From contig JABHTG010000037.1 of assembly GCA_018697205.1 (NCBI GenBank), positions 30,283 through 94,282 on the forward strand: DNA of 64,000 nucleotides, written 5' to 3'. Both the position numbers and the translations under genes were made by a program. This DNA is from Nitrospina sp. (lineage in GTDB: Bacteria; Nitrospinota; Nitrospinia; Nitrospinales; VA-1). Numbering within the stretch: the first letter of the stretch is position 1; each line of letters opens with the position of its first letter. Positions 16,113 through 24,481 of the stretch are shown one piece after another. The notes under the pieces are model-generated. The model saw only the letters and a program-made list of their open reading frames with translations, did no database searches and was not told where the DNA came from.

Positions 16113-17816
16113 TTAAGTTTGTTCGTTTAATGTTACTCTCAATACTTCTTCTACGGTCGTTATTCCGTCTGCGACTTTCTTCCATCCATCTTCACGTAAG
16201 GTAGTCATTCCTTTATTGCGTGCTGTTTCGCGAATTATTTGAGCAGTTGATTTGTCTAGTATAAGTTGTCTTATAGCATCATCCACTACAAGTAATTCGT
16301 AGATACCTGCTCGACCACGAAAACCAGTGTGGCTACATTCTTTGCATCCTTTACCATGAAAAGTCTTCATCTCCTCTTGATCGTAGGTGCCCATTTCCGC
16401 TATTAATGTTTTGGAAACCTTGGTGGGTTCTATACATTTTTTGCAGATTACTCGAACTAGCCGCTGAGCAAGTACACCGAGAACGGCAGAAGAAATAAGA
16501 TAGTTTTCTACACCCATATCTAGTAGACGAGTAATCGCTCCTGCTGCATCGTTTGTATGAACGGTGCTAAAAACAAGGTGGCCGGTTAGAGCGGCTTGAA
16601 TTGCAACGTCTGCAGTTTGTGCATCTCGTATTTCACCAACCATGATCACATCTGGATCTTGTCGAACAATGGAACGTAAACCACTAGCAAAATCCAGACC
16701 TATTTTCGGTTTGACATGAATCTGATTAATTCCTCTTATTTGATATTCTACGGGGTCTTCGATAGTGATTATTTTTTTATCTGGGGTATTTATATTTTGT
16801 AAAGCCCCGTAAAGTGTAGTGGTTTTCCCGCTACCAGTGGGGCCTGTAACTAGTAATTTACCGTACGGCTTATGAATTAAACCTTGAAACTGTTCCAGTA
16901 CATTTTTTGGGAACCCCATTTCGCCTAAATTAACATTTAGATTACCGCGGTCAAGGATACGTATAACCACACTTTCTCCATGGAGAGTTGGTAGAGTAGA
17001 GACACGCATATCAATGTCTTTACCTTGTAACTTTAATTTTATTCGACCATCCTGAGGTAGTCTACGTTCTGAAATATCCAGATCAGCCATAATTTTTATT
17101 CTCGTGCAAATTGCAGAATTTAACCTTTTAGGTGGTGCTTCAAAGTTATGCAAAATCCCGTCTATTCGGTAACGCAGGATTAAGTCTTCTGCAAATGGTT
17201 CTAGATGAATATCACTTGCGCCCATTTCAGTGGCTTTGTTAATTATGTGATTTACTAATTTTATGACAGGCGCTTCCGAAGCCATGTCTCTAATATGTTC
17301 TGTGTCAGGATCAGTTTCAGTAAAACTATCTTCGTTATCTTTGATGCCATCTACCATTCGCCCCATTGTAGACTCGCCTGCTCCATAAAAAGTTTCTATT
17401 GCCTCGACAATGGTTTCTTCGGTGCTCAAAAGTATTTTTATTTTTTTCCCAAGTGAAACTTTGAGATTTTCTATGGTATGAAGGTCGAATGGATCATAGA
17501 CAGATATTGTTAAAGTTCCATCATTCATTTGAATAGGAAAAATAGTTTTTTCTTTTAAAAAAGCTTCAGGAATATTTAGACCTTTTATAGGCAGTTGGTT
17601 TTTTGGATAATCCTCAAAAGCGAGAAAAGGTATTTTCAGGTCTTGGCTTAGCGTTTCTAGTAAGACTTTTGCGTGAATATAACCATGATCTACAAGTGTT
17701 TTTCCAAGATAATGTCCCGCTAAAAGTTGGTTTTCTTTTATTTCGCCCAGAATTTTTTCTGTGATCTTATTGTTCCTCAGGAGGATTTGTTCGACGGGAT
17801 CTGATTTTTTAAGCAT
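16113..17816 (-). CDS. gspE: Type II secretion assembly ATPase GspE
   Basis: A 567-residue hexameric ATPase that drives pseudopilus growth. The N-terminal GspE/MshE-N domain spans about 1-145. The catalytic domain has the Walker A loop G-P-T-G-S-G-K-T (325-332), the Asp box, the Walker B region with D-P-D-V-I-M-V-G-E-I-R-D, and the His box. A four-cysteine zinc segment (C-K-K-C and C-K-E-C) follows, as in type II secretion and T4P ATPases. MshE-type N-domains can bind c-di-GMP in some species; I did not confirm those motifs here. It lies 6 bases after gspC. Confidence 0.96.
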   Translation of the reverse strand: MLKKSDPVEQILLRNNKITEKILGEIKENQLLAGHYLGKTLVDHGYIHAKVLLETLSQDLKIPFLAFEDYPKNQLPIKGLNIPEAFLKEKTIFPIQMNDGTLTISVYDPFDLHTIENLKVSLGKKIKILLSTEETIVEAIETFYGAGESTMGRMVDGIKDNEDSFTETDPDTEHIRDMASEAPVIKLVNHIINKATEMGASDIHLEPFAEDLILRYRIDGILHNFEAPPKRLNSAICTRIKIMADLDISERRLPQDGRIKLKLQGKDIDMRVSTLPTLHGESVVIRILDRGNLNVNLGEMGFPKNVLEQFQGLIHKPYGKLLVTGPTGSGKTTTLYGALQNINTPDKKIITIEDPVEYQIRGINQIHVKPKIGLDFASGLRSIVRQDPDVIMVGEIRDAQTADVAIQAALTGHLVFSTVHTNDAAGAITRLLDMGVENYLISSAVLGVLAQRLVRVICKKCIEPTKVSKTLIAEMGTYDQEEMKTFHGKGCKECSHTGFRGRAGIYELLVVDDAIRQLILDKSTAQIIRETARNKGMTTLREDGWKKVADGITTVEEVLRVTLNEQT

Positions 17817-17822
17817 AAAATT

Positions 17823-18665
17823 TTATCTGCCAGAAATATGTTGACGCCTTGGTGGCGCTGAAATAGTCCCCGAAATTCGTGGTGAAAGTTGAGGATTTTT
17901 TTTTGTAATTTTCCGTGTACTTGTGAATTTTGGCTTACGTTTCTTTCGTTTTGATTTTTTATTTATACTGGCAATATCTCTTTTTAATTTTATTTCTATT
18001 ATTTTCCCTTCATCGCTGTTGAGTATGATTGCCCTTTTTCTTATTTGAGATATCTTGTAATTACCAAGTTGGTCGCCAAGGTAATACCCCTTTCGCTTAA
18101 TTGGTATGTCTTCAATTTTGTTTTCCCTTTGTATAGGATACGATCCTTCTAAAACAGCAATTTTAATGCCGTTTAGAAGTATTACGCCTCGAAGAATAAT
18201 TTTAGGCATTGGAAGCATTGATCTTGGGGTGGATCTGACCACTTTTACTATAGGTTGTTGTTGAATAGGGGGTATATACTCAATTCTTTCTTTTCTGAAC
18301 AAATTATTAGCTACTATTTTACTGACGCTTTGTGGCGTGGAACTTTGACGCTTGATTGTAAGATGCGCTATTTTGGGGGAGGAGTTTATAAAGCTTTCCC
18401 CATCTACTTTACTTGGATATTTTGGATATACCCAGGAATGAGCACCAAATGCAATTAAGGTAAGAATTGCGAGAAGAAAAATTATATTTAGGCCAAAAAA
18501 AAGTCTATACACAGGACTAGCACAAATCAGGTTTTTTATTGAAAAACTTGTCAGTTTATAAGGTTTTATGAACAATTTTGATAAGTATTGTCCAAAATAA
18601 GCGCTGTATTTAAATTCTGGGAGGTCATTTAAAGTAGATTGACCCACTTCTAGCTGATGTGCCAC
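17823..18665 (-). CDS. gspC: Type II secretion GspC-like protein
   Basis: A 280-residue inner-membrane protein linking the platform to the secretin. It has a cytosolic N-terminus, one membrane helix near 55-77, and a periplasmic HR-type domain around residues 115-225 (N-L-F-R-K near its start, G-D-Q-L-G-N-Y later). No PDZ or coiled-coil module follows. It ends instead in a very basic Lys/Arg/Pro-rich tail, which is odd for GspC. It is the first gene of the core gsp operon, 6 bases before gspE. The call rests on HR similarity and position. Confidence 0.8.
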   Translation of the reverse strand: MAHQLEVGQSTLNDLPEFKYSAYFGQYLSKLFIKPYKLTSFSIKNLICASPVYRLFFGLNIIFLLAILTLIAFGAHSWVYPKYPSKVDGESFINSSPKIAHLTIKRQSSTPQSVSKIVANNLFRKERIEYIPPIQQQPIVKVVRSTPRSMLPMPKIILRGVILLNGIKIAVLEGSYPIQRENKIEDIPIKRKGYYLGDQLGNYKISQIRKRAIILNSDEGKIIEIKLKRDIASINKKSKRKKRKPKFTSTRKITKKNPQLSPRISGTISAPPRRQHISGR

Positions 18666-18798
18666 TTTTGATCCCCTCAGTAGTTAAAACCAACACTTTC
18701 TTTTCGGAAAAATTAGAAAAATCCTTTATAAAAAAAGGGATTTGAGAAGATTTAATTGGGCAATATTCTACGAAAAGACTAGATGTATCTCAGGAATA

Positions 18799-19245
18799 TT
18801 AATTATAGGGGGTACTTTCCACTAACCATATCTGGGAAGTTTTAGTTTGGTTAGTCCAAAGTTCAATACGGCTATAGTCTGCGATCAGTTTTTGTACTGA
18901 ACTTTTCCAGTGTTTTGCTTCTATGTCAATATTGATAAGATTTTTAGCTATCTGTGGTGATAGGCTGAAAAAAATACCCGTTTCCTCTTGTATGTTTTTT
19001 AAAATTTCACCGAGTGGATATTCTCGAAAATGAAGTTGAATACCTTTTGATGTTGTATTAATAGAGTTTTTTGAGGTTGGCTGATAAATAGTGGCGGAAG
19101 GTTTGGGAGTTATAGCGACAGAGGTGGGATTGGGCAACAAAACTTTGGAATTAGATCGAAATGCCAGCTCTGCATCAGCAGAATCAAATAGAGTTAATGT
19201 CATGGCAACGCCAATGATATATGAGGCAAATCTTTTCATTTTCAC
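18799..19245 (-). CDS. Exported stand-alone STN (secretin N0-like) domain protein
   Basis: A 148-residue protein with a signal peptide that ends near A-D-A (about 26). Residues of about 70-145 fold like the STN/N0 domain: L-H-F-R-E-Y-P-L-G-E-I-L-x-x-I, then I-D-I-E-A, then an L-W-x-x-x end strand. STN domains begin secretins and TonB-dependent receptors, but here the domain stands alone. It is 3 bases after the cNMP-binding gene and 133 bases before gspC, on the same strand. It may be an accessory piece of this secretion system that contacts GspD or GspC, which is an inference. Confidence 0.7.
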   Translation of the reverse strand: MKMKRFASYIIGVAMTLTLFDSADAELAFRSNSKVLLPNPTSVAITPKPSATIYQPTSKNSINTTSKGIQLHFREYPLGEILKNIQEETGIFFSLSPQIAKNLINIDIEAKHWKSSVQKLIADYSRIELWTNQTKTSQIWLVESTPYN

Positions 19246-19248
19246 GTA

Positions 19249-19761
19249 TTAGGTTTTAATTTTTTGTTTAATAAAAGATTTTAATTTAAAACATTCACTG
19301 TTCATTTGATCTAAGCTATCTGCAAGTTTTAAAGTAAGCTGCTTCTGTATTTTTATTTGGATTGACTGCTCAAAATTATCTAGAATTGATTTTGTTATTT
19401 TTATAACCGAAACATCTTTCGATGCCGCACGGGCTGTGACATTCCTAGGTCGGTCAGTTATTAGGGAGATTTCTCCAAATATCGAACCTATTTCAATTTC
19501 TTTGACCATGATTTCTTCACTATCTTTAAGGGATATACGTCCTTCATCTAGATTATCATCAATTGACTTGTAAAGACCCACTTTCCCTTGAAGGACCACG
19601 TATAGCCAAGACTCAATAGCTCCTTGCTTTACGATAGTTTCCCCTTCCTGGTATTTTTCGAAAATTCCTTCTTTCTTCAGAAGTGAGGATTTTTCACTTT
19701 CAGTAAAATCTGCAAAAAAGGGTAGGTTCTTAATGTAATCAAGAACGGAAATTTTTTCCAT
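19249..19761 (-). CDS. Cyclic-nucleotide-binding-domain protein
   Basis: A 170-residue protein made of a single CNMP-binding beta-roll (about 15-140) and a short C-terminal helix; there is no helix-turn-helix, so it is not a CRP-type activator. The phosphate-binding cassette reads F-G-E-I-S-L-I and later R-P-R-N-V-T-A. It thus keeps the Glu that contacts the ribose and an Arg near the phosphate, and could bind cAMP or cGMP. It heads the transcript that leads into the STN gene and the gsp operon. It may transmit a nucleotide signal to secretion, which is a hypothesis. Confidence 0.82.
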   Translation of the reverse strand: MEKISVLDYIKNLPFFADFTESEKSSLLKKEGIFEKYQEGETIVKQGAIESWLYVVLQGKVGLYKSIDDNLDEGRISLKDSEEIMVKEIEIGSIFGEISLITDRPRNVTARAASKDVSVIKITKSILDNFEQSIQIKIQKQLTLKLADSLDQMNSECFKLKSFIKQKIKT

Positions 19762-20004
19762 TTAATAACCTTAAGTTAATAATACATCGTGGGCTGTTGG
19801 GTCTATATTCTAAATACTTTTTTATATTATCCTTGAAAAATATTAAAGTTCCAGAGGAATCTGTAAATTATTTATGAGGGAATTTTTTGGATATTTAATA
19901 TCCAGTGATAAAATAGTCGATTTTTTTTAGGATGTTACTGATCATATGATAGGTTAGTTGAACAGTGAATGATTCTTGGAGATTAGTCTTTATAGAGAAC
20001 TTTT

Positions 20005-20391
20005 ATGAGTGCACAGCAACTTTTAAATGATTTGTTAGAGCATCTACCATTGAGAGTTTACGGAAGAGGAGCTGTGTTGACCCTGCTTCGTGAAATGGGA
20101 TTTGTGGTGAAAAATAAAACTCCTCTGACAGTGCTTGATGTTTTTCGCGATGATGAGTCAGGGGAATTGGTATGCAAGCTTACTCCTGATGGGACGGGAG
20201 AGTTTACCGCGGCACTATCCAACCTAAAATTAGATATTGTTCATCCTCTCTACAGAAAAGTTAAAGATTATCAAATAGAAGTTTCTGAGGCCCTCGGGAA
20301 ACAGGATGTCGAAGATTCGCGGCAAACACAGATTGAAAGTGAAGATCGCGGTGGGTTACGTGTCAGCGATCTATATAAAAATAAAAAATAG
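20005..20391 (+). CDS. Conserved-looking protein of unknown function
   Basis: A soluble 128-residue protein without signal peptide, membrane helix or cysteine pair. An ordered N-terminal half (about 1-90) with predicted helix and strands is followed by a charged linker (S-E-A-L-G-K through E-S-E-D-R) and a short C-terminal L-Y-K-N-K-K. I do not recognise the family. It is alone on the plus strand between the divergent cNMP gene and the convergent radical SAM gene, with a weak ribosome site before the ATG. Good codon structure over its whole length supports a real gene. Confidence 0.65.
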   Translation: MSAQQLLNDLLEHLPLRVYGRGAVLTLLREMGFVVKNKTPLTVLDVFRDDESGELVCKLTPDGTGEFTAALSNLKLDIVHPLYRKVKDYQIEVSEALGKQDVEDSRQTQIESEDRGGLRVSDLYKNKK

Positions 20392-20445
20392 TCTTTGGGC
20401 GTATTTAGGTAAGATAGCTGGCTCAAAATTGTAAGGGGAGAGTTT

Positions 20446-21786
20446 TTACTTTTCAGAGTTAATGAATTTTTTTAGAAAAGGAAACATCGCACCTCGTTTT
20501 TCGATCATCTCTTCACGCGATTTTTTAACAACCGCTTCGTCAATAAGAGCGACATTTCTCTCTTCAGCAAACCTCTCAATTCCTTTAACGACCATCCCTC
20601 GTGCAAATGAAGGTATTCGTTCCAATCGTTCTTTAGCTTCTGGAGTCCATTGAATGTGGAATTCAACTTCTAGGCCAAGAGTATCTTCCACTTTTAGAGT
20701 AATTTCCTTACCGCCATGTTTCCCTGGCTCGTAGTCACATGAAGGGTCCCCAGCCATATAGTTTCCTGTTTCTGCAAAAGCACGAGCACGGCAACCAGAA
20801 CACATCGAAGAGAATTCGCAGGTTCCACATTTCCCTTCTAATTGTTTACGATCCCGTAACTGAATCATCAATGGGGAGTTGTCCCAAAGCTCCTTAAATG
20901 AGGTAGTTTTTAAATTACCAATAGATTCTTCAATAAATGGGCAAGGTGTCATATTTCCTTCAGGTGAAATTCTACTATAATGGGTTCCTGCCGGACAACC
21001 ACCTGAATAAGTACGCGTGTATACAGAATCAGGGTCATTTTCATAAACAACTCGTTTGTATTGGGGGGCGCATTTTGAATTTATCATTAAACGACCCTTG
21101 TATTTCATCTGCTGTTCATAGAGCATTTTGAGAGCTTCTTCGTATGCCTCGTTAGAAATATCGGTATTCCCTTGACCTCGCCCCGTACAAACTAGGAAAT
21201 ATAAATTGAAAGCAATTGCTCCTATCTTTTCTGTAAATGCGACAACATCAGGAATTTCTTTGTAGTTCATGTCTGAGACTGACATCTGAATAAGAAAATC
21301 TACGCCGACCTCATTTAATATTCTGAAGGCTTCCATCGACTGTTCCCAAGCTCCGGAAACACCTCGAAATTTGTTATGTTTCACCGCATCCATAGAATCA
21401 ATACTTATTCCTACTCCATGTGCACCTGCCTCCTTAATTTTTTGAGCGTTAGTTTTGTTGATGAGGGTTCCATTTGTGCCTAAGACGACCATAAATTTTT
21501 TGTCTGCTGCATAACGAATGACTTCATATATATCTGGGCGCAGTAGAGGTTCGCCACCAGTAAGAATAAGAAAAGCATTAGGGTTGACTTCGGCGATTTG
21601 GTCGATTACTCGTTTGCACTCATTTGTGTCTAACTCGTCTGTGCGAAACCCACCACGAAAATCAGCATCAAGGTAGCAGTGATCACAATTTAAGTTACAC
21701 CTTTTGGTAAGATTCCAGGAAATAGAGTATGCTCGAAAATCCATTTTTTCTGGTTTGATTTTAAGTGTGTCTGATGTTGTAGGCAT
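20446..21786 (-). CDS. Radical SAM/SPASM enzyme with C-terminal PCP_red domain
   Basis: A 446-residue enzyme. The radical SAM cluster motif is C30-x3-C34-x2-C37, and the barrel follows with G-G-E-P-L-L near residue 77. A SPASM-type set of cysteines (C-P-A-G, C-P-F, C-G-T-C, C-S-G-C and one more Cys) binds extra Fe-S clusters. From about residue 378 it carries a PCP_red module (W-T-x-x-A ... G-I-E-R-F-A) like the C-terminus of protochlorophyllide reductase subunit B. The best-known relatives of this design are NirJ/AhbC/AhbD, which modify haem precursors. The substrate is not proven. It follows its small neighbour gene with no gap. Confidence 0.85.
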   Translation of the reverse strand: MPTTSDTLKIKPEKMDFRAYSISWNLTKRCNLNCDHCYLDADFRGGFRTDELDTNECKRVIDQIAEVNPNAFLILTGGEPLLRPDIYEVIRYAADKKFMVVLGTNGTLINKTNAQKIKEAGAHGVGISIDSMDAVKHNKFRGVSGAWEQSMEAFRILNEVGVDFLIQMSVSDMNYKEIPDVVAFTEKIGAIAFNLYFLVCTGRGQGNTDISNEAYEEALKMLYEQQMKYKGRLMINSKCAPQYKRVVYENDPDSVYTRTYSGGCPAGTHYSRISPEGNMTPCPFIEESIGNLKTTSFKELWDNSPLMIQLRDRKQLEGKCGTCEFSSMCSGCRARAFAETGNYMAGDPSCDYEPGKHGGKEITLKVEDTLGLEVEFHIQWTPEAKERLERIPSFARGMVVKGIERFAEERNVALIDEAVVKKSREEMIEKRGAMFPFLKKFINSEK

Positions 21787-22086
21787 TTAGTTTTTGTGTT
21801 TTTTTTCTTGAGTTCTTTTTTTTGTTTTGTTTTTTATTGCAGATTTATTATTCGTTTTTTTGTATAAAATTATTTTATCAATTTTGTTCTTTTTTCCTAG
21901 TTTTATAGTGGCAAGTGACTCTTGTTGTTCCAAGTAGTTTGAGGAAAAACTTAAGTCTATTTTATAACTGTTTAATGAAGATCCATGTTTCATCTCACCC
22001 GCTTTATGTGGGTGCGCGCTAACATTAAATGAAAAAATAAATAACGTGCATAAAACTAAAAGTAAATTTAAAAGAAAGTATCTCAC
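21787..22086 (-). CDS. Small exported Lys-rich protein coupled to the radical SAM gene
   Basis: I place the start at GTG 22086. It is preceded by a GAGGG site, and the reading gives an immediate signal peptide (M-R-Y-F-L-L-N-L-L-L, cleaved after V-S-A). The open frame runs further, to 22143, from an ATG without a signal-like start. The mature protein of about 75 residues starts H-P-H-K-A, has no cysteine and ends in a strongly basic Lys tail. Its stop touches the ATG of the radical SAM gene, so the two are translationally coupled. No family is recognised. It could be a partner or an exported haem- or metal-binding peptide. Confidence 0.6.
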   Translation of the reverse strand: MRYFLLNLLLVLCTLFIFSFNVSAHPHKAGEMKHGSSLNSYKIDLSFSSNYLEQQESLATIKLGKKNKIDKIILYKKTNNKSAIKNKTKKRTQEKKHKN

Positions 22087-22225
22087 TTTAGAACCCTCAT
22101 TGTAATTTGTTATTATGCATTGGTTCAAAACATTAAGAAACATTGATTCGTGATTAATTACTATTTTTACCGTGTTTTTCTTATATCATAAGAATGATGA
22201 GACCAATAACTAATTTTAGCTGAAA

Positions 22226-23074
22226 GTGGGTTTTGAATTGAGAAGATTATTTAGGTTTCCCTTACGGCCAATAAAAAGTATTACATTTGCTAGTCTAATG
22301 CTAGTTTTCCCGGCTTTTATACTGTCCTCTTGTATCAATGCGTATTTTTTTAACGGTCTTCCACTAAAACAAGATAATAAAGGGACCCTCTCAATAACCT
22401 CTGATGATCCTGTATTTGATTTGCTTGAAAAAAAATGGGTTTCTAGCTTTTATTTTGATCGAGGAATGAAATATAAGCGTACTCGACTGAAGGTGGTCTC
22501 TCTTTCTAATTTATTAAAAAGATATAATCTTGATATTAATCTTGATGCAATTCTCCTTAGGTGCGCTGATGATTATGAGGGTATAATCTCAATTAATGAT
22601 GTAAAACACTACGATATTCAAGTTGCGTTGAAAGTTGAATTGGCTGAAGAGGATATTAGACCTGATTGGTTAAAGCCATTGCTAATTGTGGTACCGAATC
22701 ACTCAAAGCCTCCTTTTTCCGAGCGTTTTTTTACAGCTAATATTAATGAATTACGTTTTGTTAGATTAGCGGATTATTATGCTCCGCTTGAGATTTTTGG
22801 GTTGAAAAATATATCCGCAAAATTTGGATTAGATATTTTTAAGAATAACTGTCTATTCTGTCATTCGATAAATAAGGTTGGGGGTAATAAAGGTAGTTCT
22901 TTGGTAAGTGCATTTAACTTAAATTTAGATAGAGAAAAACAAAGATTTAGAGATAGGTTTATAGAAAAACATGGAGCTAGCAATAGCAGTCAAAATATGA
23001 GTCAATTTTTAGTTAAAGGTCAGTTTGACTCCTTATTAGCATTTTTGCGCGAAGTGTCTATAAACAATACTTAA
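22226..23074 (+). CDS. Monohaem cytochrome c lipoprotein
   Basis: A 282-residue exported lipoprotein with lipobox L-S-S-C (Cys36) after a long basic N-terminus. Near the C-terminus is a single haem c site, C209-L-F-C212-H213, in a class I-like context (F-K-N-N-C ... K-V-G-G-N-K-G). A Met in the following segment could be the sixth ligand. The central 150 residues are a beta-rich domain I cannot name, and it contains Cys113. It starts with GTG and is divergent from the radical SAM unit. It probably passes electrons in the periplasm; the partner is unknown. Confidence 0.75.
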   Translation: MGFELRRLFRFPLRPIKSITFASLMLVFPAFILSSCINAYFFNGLPLKQDNKGTLSITSDDPVFDLLEKKWVSSFYFDRGMKYKRTRLKVVSLSNLLKRYNLDINLDAILLRCADDYEGIISINDVKHYDIQVALKVELAEEDIRPDWLKPLLIVVPNHSKPPFSERFFTANINELRFVRLADYYAPLEIFGLKNISAKFGLDIFKNNCLFCHSINKVGGNKGSSLVSAFNLNLDREKQRFRDRFIEKHGASNSSQNMSQFLVKGQFDSLLAFLREVSINNT

Positions 23075-23205
23075 TCAACCAATATAATCTGCGTTCAAGT
23101 TCAATCTATTTAGGACCTTGACAGTTTATTCGTGCGTGATATCGTTTAGTGGTTGGGTTGAAATTTATTGTTCTTGTTTTTTACTTTTTAAGAAAGTAAC
23201 TATTT

Positions 23206-23601
23206 ATGTCTTTAGCGGTAGTCTTATTTTTTGCTATTGGTACCCTTTGTGAAGTGTACCTACTAACTCTTGTGAGTGGCTACATAAGTATTATGAATAC
23301 GTTATCACTCATAATGTTTACATTCTTGGTGGGTAATATAATTGGGAGAAGTTGGGGGAAAGAATATTTTGAGAAAATGCAGTGGCATTTGAAGTCTCGA
23401 AGTGTGCCAGCAGATGATGTTCTCAACGGTTCGGTGATGGCTTTGTCAGGTATGTTTTTAGTAACCCCGGGAGTGATTACTGACGTGATTGGAGTTTTAA
23501 TACTCTTCCCAATAACTCGTAGTATCTTTAAAGATATTGCAGAAAGTCTGATTAAGAGAAAAATTATGAATGGTGAGCTCTACTACTTTTTTAAGGATTA
23601 A
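23206..23601 (+). CDS. fxsA: FxsA family membrane protein
   Basis: A 131-residue cytoplasmic-membrane protein with about three to four hydrophobic helices and the FxsA signature region L-S-G-M-F-L-V-T-P-G-V-I-T-D-V-I-G. E. coli FxsA, when in excess, relieves F-plasmid exclusion of phage T7; its normal role is not known. The length fits the family. Its stop overlaps the ATG of the methyltransferase gene by one base (TAATG), so the two form an operon. Confidence 0.9.
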   Translation: MSLAVVLFFAIGTLCEVYLLTLVSGYISIMNTLSLIMFTFLVGNIIGRSWGKEYFEKMQWHLKSRSVPADDVLNGSVMALSGMFLVTPGVITDVIGVLILFPITRSIFKDIAESLIKRKIMNGELYYFFKD

Positions 23602-24338
23602 TGTTTCTACCTTTGAGAGTCATGTTTTTTTTATTCCCTCCTCGTAATTTAAAACCGGAACTACTTGATTTAGATGAGGCTCCATTTGAAGAGGTTAAGG
23701 ATAGCCTTGAAGATGTTCGCCTAGTCAATAGATATCTTGGTGGTTACAGAGTCCTGCTATATTACATCCGTGATTTTATAAAGGGACAGCCTTTGGGTAA
23801 AGAGTTTTTGATCTTGGACCTAGCTACTGGTTCAGCAGATCAACCTATAGCTGTGGTCGATTTGGCGCGCAAGCTTAATGTAAAAATAAAGATTATAGCT
23901 TTGGACATAAACTCTAAAATGCTGAACTATGCAGGTGAAAAAATTAGAAACTACCCGGAAATTTCTTTGATTCAGGGTGACATTCATTCTCCTCCTTTTG
24001 CCAAGAATAGCTTTGATGTGGTAATGAATTCGTTATCTTTACATCATTTTACAAGAGATCAGGCAATAAATATTTTGCGAATAGCAAACTTTATGAGCCG
24101 ATGTGGATTTATAATTAACGACTTGCATAGAAGTCGAATAGCTTATTTTTTTATTTATACCTTAACTCGCTTAGTTACAAAAAACCGTCTTACTCGTTAC
24201 GATGCCCCAGTATCAGTTATGAATGCATTTACTCCTTCTGAAATGTGTGAAATGGCTCAAGAGGCTAGTTTGAAAGACTTTAAAGTGAGTCGACACTTTC
24301 CCTATCGCATAGGGTTAGTTGGAACTAAAATGGATTAA
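23601..24338 (+). CDS. Class I SAM-dependent methyltransferase
   Basis: A 245-residue protein with a Rossmann methyltransferase core. The glycine-rich motif I is degenerate (I-L-D-L-A-T-G-S-A-D), followed by A-L-D-I-N (acidic loop), Q-G-D-I-H and N-S-L-S-L-H-H-F. The last is usual in UbiE/Coq5-like and other small-molecule methyltransferases. The N-terminal 60 residues may bind the substrate. Such proteins next to isoprenoid or thioester genes often modify quinones or polyketides, but nothing of that kind is nearby. The substrate is unknown. It is coupled to fxsA. Confidence 0.85.
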   Translation: MFLPLRVMFFLFPPRNLKPELLDLDEAPFEEVKDSLEDVRLVNRYLGGYRVLLYYIRDFIKGQPLGKEFLILDLATGSADQPIAVVDLARKLNVKIKIIALDINSKMLNYAGEKIRNYPEISLIQGDIHSPPFAKNSFDVVMNSLSLHHFTRDQAINILRIANFMSRCGFIINDLHRSRIAYFFIYTLTRLVTKNRLTRYDAPVSVMNAFTPSEMCEMAQEASLKDFKVSRHFPYRIGLVGTKMD

Positions 24339-24468
24339 GTGCATGTATATTGAGGAACATTTGATTTGTTATGAAAAAGATGGCTTGCTATTCTTTACTT
24401 TTTTATAGATAGCGCATCAAAGGTTTTTTTAGTAAAATATACCTATTTAAATTTAGATTAAACAAGTC

Positions 24469-24474
24469 AGGAGA
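24469..24474 (+). promoter_or_regulatory. Ribosome binding site that decides a TTG start
   Basis: AGGAGA lies 7 bases before the TTG at 24482. The frame has no ATG near this point that would keep the N-terminal segment, so the strong site supports TTG initiation of the Nfu-type gene. Confidence 0.7.
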
Positions 24475-24481
24475 AAAAATT

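Noticed and set aside
21787-22086. RiPP precursor peptide for the adjacent radical SAM/SPASM enzyme
   Set aside because: It has a Sec-type signal peptide, no Cys and no core-like repeats, and the enzyme has a PCP_red domain typical of tetrapyrrole work. It remains possible but is not supported.
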